Assembly (NCBI GenBank): GCA_963730315.1
Contig: CAVSRD010000012.1
Coordinates: 62,001 to 126,000, forward strand
From: VRUE01 sp963730315
Lineage (GTDB): Bacteria; Actinomycetota; Thermoleophilia; Solirubrobacterales; 70-9
DNA length: 64,000 bases
Direction of reading: 5' to 3'
The translations under genes and the position numbers were made by a program. A model generated the notes under the pieces. The model was not told the DNA's origin and did not search any database. It worked only from the letters and a program-made list of their open reading frames with translations. Shown here one piece after another: positions 17,580-27,243 of this stretch. The stretch's first letter is position 1. Every line of letters starts with the position of its first letter.

Positions 17580-18353
17580 TCAGGAGACCGGCTCGCGGAG
17601 CTGCTGCGCCGGGGTGAAGAAGTTGCGGTAGGCGAGCCCGGTGGCAACCAGGGCGGCGATCGCGACGCTGCCCAGCAGGGCGTAGAGGAGGATCAGCTGC
17701 AGGCGGACCGCGTCGGTCGGTTCGGCCCCGGCGAGAAGCATTCCGACCATCGTGCCGGGAAAGAAGATCAGCCCGGTCGTCTTCGTCGAGTCGACCAGGG
17801 TGATCGTCCCCGAGCGCAGGGCGCGGCGGACGTAGGGCGCAGCCGCCTCGCGGGCGGTCGCGCCGAGCGCCAGCGTCGCCTCGATCGCGGCGCGCGACTC
17901 GCCGACCTCGTCGCCGAGCCGGTTGAGAGCCACCGCCGCAGCGGTCATCGCGTTGCCGATCACCATGCCGCCGACCGGCACCAGGTAGCGCGGCGTCGCT
18001 TCGAAGATGCCGAGCGCCACGACCAGGCCGAGCGTCGTCATCCCCGCCGCGGCGAGGGCTATCAGCAGCGGCCAAAAGGCGCCCGGCACCCGCCTGGCGC
18101 GACTGCGCGCGGTGAACGCCCCGAACAGGACCATCGCCGAGAGCAACGCCAGGACCAGCCAGATCGTGTCGGCTTCGAAGATCAGCTTGATCGCGTAGCC
18201 GATCGCGGTCAGCTGCACGAAGGAGCGGACCGTGGCGATCGCGATGTCGCGCTCCAGGTCGGCGCGGCGCCAGAGGGAGATCGCCGCCGCGAGGGCGACC
18301 AGGGCCAGCGCGGCGGCGACCTGTCCGAGGGAGACCTGGATCGAAGTACTCAC
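17580..18353 (-). CDS. fetB: ABC transporter permease, FetB/UPF0014 family (iron export)
   Basis: A 257-residue membrane protein with about seven hydrophobic segments and the family block VGGMVIGNAMTAAAVALNRL. FetB forms, with FetA, an ABC exporter that lowers cytoplasmic iron and helps resist oxidative stress in Escherichia coli. Its GTG/ATG region overlaps the fetA stop by 4 bp, and the pair stands alone, divergent from ku. The substrate is inferred from the family. Confidence 0.88.
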   Translation of the reverse strand: MSTSIQVSLGQVAAALALVALAAAISLWRRADLERDIAIATVRSFVQLTAIGYAIKLIFEADTIWLVLALLSAMVLFGAFTARSRARRVPGAFWPLLIALAAAGMTTLGLVVALGIFEATPRYLVPVGGMVIGNAMTAAAVALNRLGDEVGESRAAIEATLALGATAREAAAPYVRRALRSGTITLVDSTKTTGLIFFPGTMVGMLLAGAEPTDAVRLQLILLYALLGSVAIAALVATGLAYRNFFTPAQQLREPVS

Positions 18354-19006
18354 GCCAGCGCCTCCTCGAGCGCGCCGCAGGCCGCCACCCGCCCCTGCTC
18401 GAGGCGCAGCGCCCAGCCGGCGAGGCGCCGCGCCTGCTCGGGATCGTGGCTGACCAGGACCAGCGAGATGTCGGCCTCGCCCCGCAGCGCGGCGAGGGTC
18501 GCCTCGACCGCCTCGCGGGCCGCCCGGTCGAGCGCCGAGGTCGGCTCGTCGAGCAGGAGCACGCGGGGCTGCTGGGCAAGCGCCCGGGCGAGCATCGTGC
18601 GCTGCTGCTCGCCGACCGAGAGCTTCGCGACGTCGCGCCCGGCAAAGCCGGCGTCGAGCCCGGCGAGGCGCAGGCAGCGCTCCGTGTCGAGCCGCTTGCC
18701 GGCCAGCCCGGCCGCGTAGCGCAGGTTCGACTCGACCGTCCCCTCGAGCAAGGCCGGAAGCTGCGGCACCAGGGAGACGTCGCGCCGTAGCGCCAGCGGG
18801 TCGTACCCGGCGAGCGGCCGTTTCCGGTAGGCGATCGTGCCGCTGTCGGGATCGGCGAGCCGGTTGAGCAGGCGCAGCAGAGTCGACTTGCCGCTGCCCG
18901 AGGGCCCGACGATCGCCGCCGCCCCCTGCGGGATCGCGGCGCTGACCGAGTCGAGCACGCGGCGCTCGCCGCGGCGCAGGCTGACCTCACGGAGCTCGAA
19001 CAACAT
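18350..19006 (-). CDS. fetA: ABC transporter ATP-binding protein FetA
   Basis: The ATPase partner of FetB, 218 residues from ATG 19006. Walker A is GPSGSGKST. The signature motif is unusual, KLSVGEQQR rather than LSGGQ. Walker B is VLLLDEPTSALD and the switch His lies in LVSHDP. The upstream 54 codons of open frame lack family similarity, so I use the internal ATG. It is coupled to fetB and faces ku across a 103-bp divergent gap. Confidence 0.89.
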   Translation of the reverse strand: MLFELREVSLRRGERRVLDSVSAAIPQGAAAIVGPSGSGKSTLLRLLNRLADPDSGTIAYRKRPLAGYDPLALRRDVSLVPQLPALLEGTVESNLRYAAGLAGKRLDTERCLRLAGLDAGFAGRDVAKLSVGEQQRTMLARALAQQPRVLLLDEPTSALDRAAREAVEATLAALRGEADISLVLVSHDPEQARRLAGWALRLEQGRVAACGALEEALA

Positions 19007-19109
19007 CGGACGAGATGATCCCGGACGCCTCGCAAGATGCCCTGCCGCGCCGCGGAGCGGCCGCACGAGGAGCTCGGCGGCTGCGAGAATCCTGCCAGGT
19101 GATTCCCTG

Positions 19110-20045
19110 ATGGCGAGAGCGATCTGGAGCGGCTCGATCAGCTTCGGGCTGCTCAACGTGCCGGTCAAGCTCTACAGCGCGGTTGCCCGCCGCGGCATCT
19201 CGCTGCGCGAGGTCCGCGCCTCCGACGGCGCCCGCATCCGCCATCGCCGGGTCGCCGAGGGGTCCGACGAGGAGGTCCCCTACGAGGAGATCGCCAAGGC
19301 CTTCGAGATCTCCTCCGGCCGCTACGTGCCGCTGAGCAAGGACGAGATCGCGGCGCTGGCGCCGGAGCGGACGCGGGCGATCGAGGTGCAGGACTTCGTC
19401 GACCTCGACCAGATCGACCCGATCTACTTCGACAGCCCCTACTACCTGGGGCCGGCGCAGGGCGCCGAGAAGGCGTACTCGCTGCTCACCCGGGCGATGA
19501 AGGAGTCCGGGAAGGTGGCAATCGCCCGCTTCGTCTTCCGCAACAAGGAGCACCTGGCCGTTCTCCGCCCCGGCGACGGGGTGCTGACCCTGACCACGAT
19601 GCGCTTCGCCGACGAGGTGGTGCCGCCGGCCGAGCTCGAGGACGTGCTGCCGTCCGGCAAGCCGAAGGTCGCCAAGCAGGAGGTCGAGATGGCCGAGCGG
19701 CTGATCGACTCGCTGACCCGCGACTTCGACCCGGGCGCCTACCGCGACGAGTACCGCGAGCAGCTCCTGGCGCTGATCGAACGCAAGGCCGAGGGCGAGG
19801 ACGTGCTCGAGCGCCGCGCCCCCGAGGAGCCGCAGCCGACCGGCGCCCCCGACCTGATGAGCGCGCTCGAGGAGAGCCTCGCCGCGGTCGAGCAGAAGAA
19901 GAAGGGCGGGGGGAAAACGCGCAAACCGCCCGCCGCGAAGAAGCGCAAAGCCGCGCAGAAGCGCCCGCGTCGCGAGCCAAGTCGAGATCGTCCAAGTAAC
20001 CCGTGGCCACCAGCCGTCAGGTCGAGGTCGACGGCCGTGAGCTGA
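19110..20045 (+). CDS. ku: Non-homologous end joining protein Ku
   Basis: Bacterial Ku is a homodimeric ring that binds DNA ends and recruits LigD. The ATG at 19110 has AGGTGA eight bases upstream and begins MARAIWSGSISFGLLNVPVK, the classic family start. The core beta-barrel (ISSGRYVPLSKDEI, YFDSPYYLGP) is complete. The C-terminus is a Lys/Arg-rich tail that may bind DNA or LigD. In this frame the gene overlaps ligD by 43 bp. A one-base slip near 19955-19966 would instead end it at a TAA at 19997-19999, just before the ligD GTG; I think that end is more natural. Confidence 0.93.
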   Translation: MARAIWSGSISFGLLNVPVKLYSAVARRGISLREVRASDGARIRHRRVAEGSDEEVPYEEIAKAFEISSGRYVPLSKDEIAALAPERTRAIEVQDFVDLDQIDPIYFDSPYYLGPAQGAEKAYSLLTRAMKESGKVAIARFVFRNKEHLAVLRPGDGVLTLTTMRFADEVVPPAELEDVLPSGKPKVAKQEVEMAERLIDSLTRDFDPGAYRDEYREQLLALIERKAEGEDVLERRAPEEPQPTGAPDLMSALEESLAAVEQKKKGGGKTRKPPAAKKRKAAQKRPRREPSRDRPSNPWPPAVRSRSTAVS

Positions 20046-20918
20046 CCCTGACCAACCTCGACAAGGTGCTCTACCCGCGGGCCGGCTTCGCGAAGGGCGA
20101 GGTGGTCGACTACTACGCGCGCGTCGCGCCGGCGATCGTCCCCCACCTGGCCGGGCGGGCGCTCACCCTGCGGCGCTTCCCGGAGGGGGTCGACGACAGC
20201 GAGGCCGCCTTCTTCGAGAAGCGCTGCCCGAAGCACCGGCCCGACTGGGTGAAGACGGCTACCGTCGAAGCGGGCCCGCGGGCAGGCAAGATCGACTTCT
20301 GCGTCTGCGAGGACCTGCCGACCCTGGTGTGGATGGCGCAGCTCGCGGCGATCGAGCTGCACCCGTCGCTCTCGCTCGCCGCGCGTCCGGACCGGCCGAC
20401 CGTGCTGGTCTTCGACCTCGATCCCGGGCCGCCCGCCGGCGTGCTCGACTGCTGCCGCGTCGCCCTGCGCCTGCGCGAGCTGTTCGACCACTTCGGCGTC
20501 GAGTGCTTCCCGAAGACCTCGGGCTCGAAGGGGTTGCAGGTCTACGTGCCGCTCAACGGCCCCACCTCCTACGAGGTCACCAAACCGTTCGCCAAAGCGA
20601 TCGCCCAGCTGCTCGAGAAGCAGACTCCCGGCGAGGTCGTCTCGAAGATGAAGAAGGCCGAACGGAAGGGCAAGGTATTCGTCGACTGGTCGCAGAACCA
20701 TCGCCGCAAGACGACGATCGCCGTCTACTCGCTGCGGGCCCGCGAACGTCCCACCGTCTCCACCCCGGTCAGCTGGGACGAGGTCGATCCACGCCGCCGA
20801 GAGCGACGACGCCGACTCGCTCGTCTTCGAGGCCTCCGACGTGCTCGAGCGGATCGAGCGCCACGGCGACCTCTTCGCCCCGGTGCTGGAGCTGGAGCAG
20901 GAGCTGCCGGAGCTGTAG
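20003..20918 (+). CDS. ligD: Stand-alone LigD polymerase domain (NHEJ primase-polymerase), frameshifted near the 3' end
   Basis: An archaeo-eukaryotic primase-type polymerase that fills gaps at Ku-bound ends. The GTG at 20003 starts the chain. Catalytic Asp residues are in VLVFDLDPGP, and the active-site strand FPKTSGSKGLQVYVPL follows. After VSTPVSWDEV the frame breaks at about 20784-20788 and resumes as HAAESDDADSLVFEASDVLE, ending ELEQELPEL at a TAG at 20916-20918. Total length is near 304 residues, the normal size of the isolated domain. No ligase or phosphoesterase domain is attached, so those activities must come from genes outside the window. Confidence 0.88.
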
Positions 20919-20922
20919 GCGG

Positions 20923-22432
20923 TCAGAGCGGCTGGCGGACGACCGGGTGGCGGGTCGCCTTCACCTCGTCGAGGCGGCGGACCGGAGTTGTGTAGGGGGC
21001 CTGCTTGGCGAGCGAGGGTTGTCCTCGGCCTCGGCGAGGATCTGCTCGATCGCCGCGGCGAAGGCGTCGAGGCTCTCCTTCGTCTCGGTCTCGGTCGGCT
21101 CGACCATCAGCGCCTCCTCGACCAGCAGCGGGAAGTAGACGGTCGGCGGGTGGAAGCCGAAGTCGAGCAGGCGCTTGGCGAGGTCGAGGGTGGCGACGCC
21201 CAGCTCGCGCTTCATCGGCTTGCCGGAGAGCACGAACTCGTGCATGCAGTGGCGATCGAAGGCGACCGGCAGGTGCTTGCCGGCGCGCCCCTGCGCGAGC
21301 CGCGCCATCAGGTAGTTGGCGTTCAGCACCGCGGTCTCCGAGGCCTCTGCGAGCCCGTCGGCGCCGAGGCTGAGGATGTAGGCGTAGGAGCGGACGAAGA
21401 CGCCGAAGTTGCCCTGGAAGCCGCGCAGCCGGCCGATCGACCTGGGGCGCTCGGGGTCGAGCTCGAAGGAGGGTCCGCTGCCGTCGCCCCCCTCGCGCCG
21501 CACGACCTGAGGCCGCGGCAGGAAGGGCTCGATCCGCTCCGAGACGGCGATCGGCCCGGCCCCCGGCCCACCGCCGCCGTGCGGCTGGCTGAACGACTTG
21601 TGCAGGTTGACGTGGACGATGTCGAAGCCCATGTCGCCGGGCCGCGAGTGGCCCATCACCGCGTTGAGGTTGGCGCCGTCGTAGTAGAGGGTGCCCCCTG
21701 TCTCGTGGATCAGCGCAGCGATCTCGGCGATGTTCTCGTCGAACAGGCCGAGCGTGTTGGGGTTGGTCAGCATCAGGCAGGCGACCTGGTCGTCGACCTT
21801 GGCCCGCAGGTCGTCCATCTCCACCCCGCCGCGCTCGTCGGTCGCGACCTTGACGATCTCGTAGCCCGCCATCGTCACCGAGGCCGGATTGGTCCCGTGC
21901 GAGGTGTCCGGCGCCAGCACCTTGGCCCGCGCTTCGCCGCGATCGGCGTGGAAGGCGCGGGTCAGCAGCAGGCCGGCCAGCTCGCCGTGGGAGCCGGCCG
22001 AGGGCTGCAGGCTGACGTGCGGCAGGCCGCAGATCTCGGCCAGCGACTCCTGGAGCAGCCACATCAGCTCCAGGGCGCCCTGGGCCCGCTTCGGGTCCTG
22101 CGCCGGGTGCAGGCGAGCGTGGCCGGGCAGCGCCGCGACTCGCTCATTGAGGCGCGGGTTGTGCTTCATCGTGCAGGAGCCGAGCGGGTAGAAGCCGGTG
22201 TCGAGGTCGAAGTTGCGGCGCGAGAGCCGGTTGTAGTGGCGGACGATCTCCGGCTCTGCGACCTCGGGGAGGCGCGGCGGCTCGTCGCGCAGCAGCCTCG
22301 CCGGGATCAGCTCGGAGAGCGGCGGCTCGGGGACGCCGGCATCGGGCAGCACCGCGGCGCGGCGGCCCGGCTTCGACTTCTCGAAGATCGTCTCGGCGCG
22401 TTCGCGCTGCATCGGGGTCTCGGCGAGTGGCA

Positions 22433-22433
<1 letters not shown>
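20923..22433 (-). CDS. gcvPB: Glycine dehydrogenase (decarboxylating) subunit 2, P-protein
   Basis: The C-terminal half of the PLP-dependent P-protein, which decarboxylates glycine and passes the aminomethyl group to lipoyl-GcvH. Family blocks include NRLSRRNFDLDTGFYPLGSC, SLQPSAGSHGE, and the PLP lysine in HVNLHKSFSQPHGGGGPG. The frame breaks at a GGG (plus strand) at 21015-21017. One more base would continue into APYTTPVRRLDEV, the usual tail, ending at 20923. In the literal frame it ends at 20961 with an unrelated tail. Its ATG overlaps the gcvPA stop (TGATG). Confidence 0.92.
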
Positions 22434-23839
<1,406 letters not shown>

Positions 23840-23874
23840 ACCGTAAGGCTACGGAAGCGAGGGGCGCGAGCGCC

Positions 23875-24273
23875 TCACTCGTCTTCCAGCAGCTTGCGGT
23901 AGTCGGCGGCGCTCAGCAGGGCCTCCGCCTCGGCGGGATCGCTCAGCCGCACCTTGACCAGCCAGCCCTCGCCGTAGGGGTCCTCGTTGATCCGCTCCGG
24001 GGCGTCGGCCAGCGCCTCGTTGACCTCGACGATCTCGCCGGCCAGCGGCGCGACCACGTCGGAGACCGCCTTCACCGACTCGACCTCGGCGTAGGGCGAG
24101 TCCTTGACGACCGCCGCCCCGACCTCGGGCGGGTCGTAGAAGACGACCTCGCCGAGGCTGTCCTGGGCGTACCAGGTGATGCCGAAGGTCGCCTGCTCGC
24201 CCTCGACCCGCGCCCAATCGTGCTCGGGGTGGTACAGCAGCTCCTCGGGGTAGCTCGCGTCGGCCAAGGTCAC
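23875..24273 (-). CDS. gcvH: Glycine cleavage system H protein
   Basis: GcvH carries a lipoyl arm that shuttles the aminomethyl group between P-, T- and L-proteins. It is 132 residues with the lipoylation site in AEVESVKAVSDV (Lys) near residue 68, preceded by the expected GEVVFYDPPEVG segment. The GTG at 24273 overlaps the gcvT stop (GTGA), so T and H are translationally coupled. Confidence 0.95.
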   Translation of the reverse strand: MTLADASYPEELLYHPEHDWARVEGEQATFGITWYAQDSLGEVVFYDPPEVGAAVVKDSPYAEVESVKAVSDVVAPLAGEIVEVNEALADAPERINEDPYGEGWLVKVRLSDPAEAEALLSAADYRKLLEDE

Positions 24274-25349
24274 CTCTCCTTTCGCTCGTACAGGGGCTTA
24301 GACGCTATCCGGGCCGGGCGGCGCTTGCCGCGCACGTCGATCTCAACCTCGGTCCCCGGCTCGGCGAGGTCGGAGCGCAGGTAGGCCATCCCGATCCCGA
24401 CCTCGAGCGAGGGCGAGAAGCTGCCGCTGGTGACCGTCCCGACCTGTTCGGGCCCGAGCATCGCCGGGTTGCCCTGGCGGGGGATGCCCGGCCCCTCGAT
24501 CCTGAACGGGGCGAGCCTCTCGGCGGTGCCCTCGGCGCGCGCCCGGGCGACCGCCTCGGCGCCGACGAACCCGGTCGCCTCCTTGCAGCACCAGCCGAGG
24601 CCGGCCTCGATCGGGTTGCGCTCCGGCGTCAGGTCGTTGCCGTGCAGGTGGAAGCAGGCCTCGAGCCGCAGCGTGTCGCGGGCACCGAGCCCGCACGGGA
24701 CGACGCCGGCGTCGAGCAGCTCGGCCCAGATCGCCGGCGCAGACTCCGGGTCGAGCAGCAGCTCGACCCCGTCCTCGCCGGTGTAGCCGGTGCCGCACAC
24801 CAGCGCCGGCCGGCCGCCGACCCGCGCGGTCGCGATCTGCATCCGGGCGGGCAGCTCGATCCTGAGCGCCCGCGAGACGATCGCCCTGGCGTGCGGGCCC
24901 TGAACGGCGAGCATCGCGTAGCGATCGGCGACGTCGCGGACCGAGACGTCGGCGTCACGGCTCCAGCGGCCGAGCCAGGCTAGGTCGGACCCGTGGTTGG
25001 CCGCGTTGGTGACCAGCAGGTAGCGGTCGCCGCCCAACCGGTAGGCGAAGAGGTCGTCGAGCACGCCGCCGTCCTCGGCACAGAGGCACGAGTACTGGGC
25101 GCCGCCGAGGTCGATCGCGGCGACGTCGTTGGAGAGGACGCGCTGCAGGAAGGCGAGCGCCCCCGGTCCCTCGGCCTCGACCTGGCCCATGTGCGAAACG
25201 TCGAACATCCCGGCGTGGGTGCGCACCGCCGAGTGCTCCTCGCGCACCCCCTCGTAGGTGACCGGCATCTCCCAGCCGGCGAAGGGGGCGAGCTTGGCGC
25301 CGAGCTTGGCGTGGCACTCGTAGAGGGGCGTGCGGTGCAGGTCGTCCAC
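24270..25349 (-). CDS. gcvT: Glycine cleavage system aminomethyltransferase (T protein)
   Basis: GcvT releases ammonia from the aminomethyl-lipoyl intermediate and passes the one-carbon unit to tetrahydrofolate. The 359-residue chain begins with GTG (VDDLHRTPLYECHAKLGAK) and has the FDVSHMGQ motif, a CGTGYTGEDGVEL block and the C-terminal barrel (GIGMAYLRSDLAEPGTEVEI). Only 31 bp separate it from the ftsZ stop, leaving no room for a glycine riboswitch or separate promoter there. The glycine cleavage genes are therefore probably cotranscribed with ftsZ. Confidence 0.95.
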   Translation of the reverse strand: MDDLHRTPLYECHAKLGAKLAPFAGWEMPVTYEGVREEHSAVRTHAGMFDVSHMGQVEAEGPGALAFLQRVLSNDVAAIDLGGAQYSCLCAEDGGVLDDLFAYRLGGDRYLLVTNAANHGSDLAWLGRWSRDADVSVRDVADRYAMLAVQGPHARAIVSRALRIELPARMQIATARVGGRPALVCGTGYTGEDGVELLLDPESAPAIWAELLDAGVVPCGLGARDTLRLEACFHLHGNDLTPERNPIEAGLGWCCKEATGFVGAEAVARARAEGTAERLAPFRIEGPGIPRQGNPAMLGPEQVGTVTSGSFSPSLEVGIGMAYLRSDLAEPGTEVEIDVRGKRRPARIASKPLYERKER

Positions 25350-25380
25350 GGAGCGGCAGGCTACCTGCGCTCCACCGCGC

Positions 25381-26460
25381 CTATTCCTTGAGGAAGCCGG
25401 GGACGTCGATGTCGTCGTCCGACACGCGCAGTTTGCGGATGTCGGTGTCCTCGGCGGAGATCCGCGGGCGGCTCTCGTAGCGGCGGCGCACCCGCTGCGG
25501 CGAGCGGGCCAGCAGCTCGAATCCCTCGAAGCCGGTGGCGATCACGGTGACTCGGACCTCGTCGCGCATCGACTGATCGACCACCGAGCCGAAGATGATG
25601 TTGGCGTTGTCGTCGGCCTCGGCCTGGACCAGCTGGGCCGCCTCGTTGACCTCGAACAGGCCGAGGTCCTCAGGGCCGGTGATGTTGAGCAGCATCCCGG
25701 TCGCGCCCTTGATCGACTCCTCGATCAGCGGCGAGGTGACCGCCGCCTTCGCGGCATCGACGGCGCGCGACTCGCCGGAGGCGCCGCCGACGCCCATCAG
25801 CGCCGAGCCGGCGTCGCGCATGATCGTGCGCACGTCGGCGAAGTCGAGGTTGATCAGGCCGGGGATCGTGATCAGGTCGGTGATTCCCTGCACGCCCTGG
25901 CGCAAGATGTCGTCGGCCTGGCGGAACGCCTCCAGCACGCTGGTCCGCCGCTCGACCGCCTGCAGCAGCTTCTCGTTGGGGACGATGATCAGGGTGTCGA
26001 CGTTGTTGCGCAGCTTCTCGATCCCCTCGAGCGCCTGCTGCATCCGCCGTTTGCCCTCGAACTCGAACGGCTTGGTGACGGCGCCGACGGTCAGCGCGCC
26101 GATCTCCTCCTTGGCGATCTCGGCGATGATCGGCGCCGCGCCGGTACCCGTGCCGCCGCCCTCGCCGGCCGTGACGAAGACCATGTCGGCGCCCTTCAGC
26201 GCCTCCTTGATCTCGTCGCGGCTCTCCGCCGCGGCGCCCGCCCCGATCTCCGGGTTGCCACCGGCGCCCAGCCCGCGGGTCAGCTCCTGGCCGATCGAGA
26301 GCTTGATGTCGGCGTCGCAGGCCTGCAAAGCCTGGGCGTCGGTGTTGATCGCGACGAACTCGACGCCGCGGATCCCGGCGTCGACCATGCGGCTGACGGC
26401 ATTGGTGCCCCCGCCGCCCGCTCCGACGACCTTGATCACGGCCAGGTAAGTGGATTCCAT
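25381..26460 (-). CDS. ftsZ: Cell division protein FtsZ
   Basis: FtsZ is the tubulin-like GTPase that forms the division ring. The 359-residue chain has the GTP-binding GGGGTNAVSRM segment near residue 15, the tubulin signature GEGGGTGTGAAP, the T7 synergy-loop region (GLINLDFADVRTIM) and a C-terminal DIDVPGFLKE tail for partner proteins. The linker between core and tail is short. ATG 26460 follows TTGGAGAAAATCGGGAG. The gene has its own promoter and a roughly 140-nt leader with two hairpins. Confidence 0.98.
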   Translation of the reverse strand: MESTYLAVIKVVGAGGGGTNAVSRMVDAGIRGVEFVAINTDAQALQACDADIKLSIGQELTRGLGAGGNPEIGAGAAAESRDEIKEALKGADMVFVTAGEGGGTGTGAAPIIAEIAKEEIGALTVGAVTKPFEFEGKRRMQQALEGIEKLRNNVDTLIIVPNEKLLQAVERRTSVLEAFRQADDILRQGVQGITDLITIPGLINLDFADVRTIMRDAGSALMGVGGASGESRAVDAAKAAVTSPLIEESIKGATGMLLNITGPEDLGLFEVNEAAQLVQAEADDNANIIFGSVVDQSMRDEVRVTVIATGFEGFELLARSPQRVRRRYESRPRISAEDTDIRKLRVSDDDIDVPGFLKE

Positions 26461-26479
26461 CTCCCGATTTTCTCCAAGC

Positions 26480-26522
26480 CCAGCCCCGTCGGGCTGGATT
26501 CTGCCCAGTCCGCGAGGACTGG
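26480..26522 (-). repeat. Two near-identical stem-loops in the ftsZ leader
   Basis: Read on the minus strand, the leader holds CCAGTCC-TCGC-GGACTGG (26522-26505) and, seven bases later, CCAGCCC-GACG-GGGCTGG (26497-26480). Both have 7-bp stems and 4-nt loops. The second ends 19 nt before the ftsZ start codon. The stems differ only by compensating changes, which suggests a duplicated RNA element. They lack U-tracts, so they are not obvious terminators. A role in translation control, mRNA stability or protein binding is my inference. Confidence 0.7.
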
Positions 26523-26606
26523 ATATGAGTTGAGCCTTTGTTCCGTCCGATTCTCTTGTGATGCTTGAGAGTTCAAGAGTACGCCGAAACGGCGGAAATT
26601 GCGCTC

Positions 26607-26635
26607 AACGTAGGGTATTGACCGGGCCCTGTCAA
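26607..26635 (-). promoter_or_regulatory. Sigma-70 promoter of ftsZ
   Basis: On the minus strand TTGACA (26635-26630) and TACGTT (26612-26607) are separated by exactly 17 bp. The -35 hexamer is perfect, and the -10 keeps the TA and final T. Transcription should begin near 26600, giving a leader of about 140 nt before the ftsZ ATG. The spacer contains half of a GGGCCCTG/CAGGGCCC inverted repeat, so a repressor could overlap it. Confidence 0.78.
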
Positions 26636-26715
26636 ACGCGCGAGAGGCATCGTGCAGGGCCCAAGTCTCGACTATTACTTGAGAGTTTTGCCAACCTAAC
26701 CCTGTGGTCGAGGGT

Positions 26716-27243
26716 TCAGGGAGGGGGCGGAAGGGCATGCCCAGAGCCGCCGATCGCCGGGCGGCCTGGGGCGTGCAGGTCGACATAATCGAGCGCGGTG
26801 ACGGAGGGGTCGGCGAGGACGCTGGCCGCCGCGCGCCACTTCTCCGCCGCTCGGGTGGCGTCGCCGAAGCGCAGTTCGATCCCCGAGCGCAGCTCGACGT
26901 CGACCCCGCTTTTGCCGTAGGAGCTGCTCGCGACGTAGGGGCGCAGGGTGGCCGGCGCGGCGCCGAGCACGCGGGCCTGCTGCAGCACCGGACCGGCGAG
27001 GCGGCCCCCCTGCGGCGGTTCGGACAACGGCAGCTGCGGCAGCTGCGCAGCTTCCGGCAGCGGCAGCCAGGCGAGTACCTGGCCGTCGGGGCCGACCGCG
27101 ATCGCGCTGGAGCCGCTGCCGATCGTCGCCGTGGCGCGCGGCAGGACGAGGTGCGATTCGATCGTCTTGTCGCGCAGGGCGAACCAGTACATGGCCGCGG
27201 CCGCGGCGAGGACCAGCGCGACCGCGAGCAGGCGGCGCGTCAC
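26716..27243 (-). CDS. ftsQ: FtsQ/DivIB-like division protein, short form
   Basis: A 175-residue membrane protein at the ftsQ position between murB and ftsZ. GTG 27243 overlaps the murB stop (GTGA). One membrane helix (LLAVALVLAAAAAMYWFAL) is followed by a periplasmic region. The C-terminal half has the FtsQ-like pattern VELRSGIELRFGDATRAAEKW then LDYVDLHAPGRPAIGG. The usual POTRA domain after the membrane helix is not evident, and the protein is shorter than typical FtsQ (around 250). The assignment rests on position plus the C-terminal pattern. Confidence 0.74.
   Translation of the reverse strand: MTRRLLAVALVLAAAAAMYWFALRDKTIESHLVLPRATATIGSGSSAIAVGPDGQVLAWLPLPEAAQLPQLPLSEPPQGGRLAGPVLQQARVLGAAPATLRPYVASSSYGKSGVDVELRSGIELRFGDATRAAEKWRAAASVLADPSVTALDYVDLHAPGRPAIGGSGHALPPPP

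Noticed and set aside
15997..19035. A 1012-codon open frame spanning the MFS, fetB and fetA region
   Set aside because: Only the last 510 codons encode a protein family (MFS). The rest is antiphase reading of fetB and fetA, which are well defined in their own frames.
25350..25380. Possible glycine riboswitch before gcvT
   Set aside because: Only 31 bp separate the ftsZ stop from the gcvT start, too short for the aptamer, and no matching core is seen.
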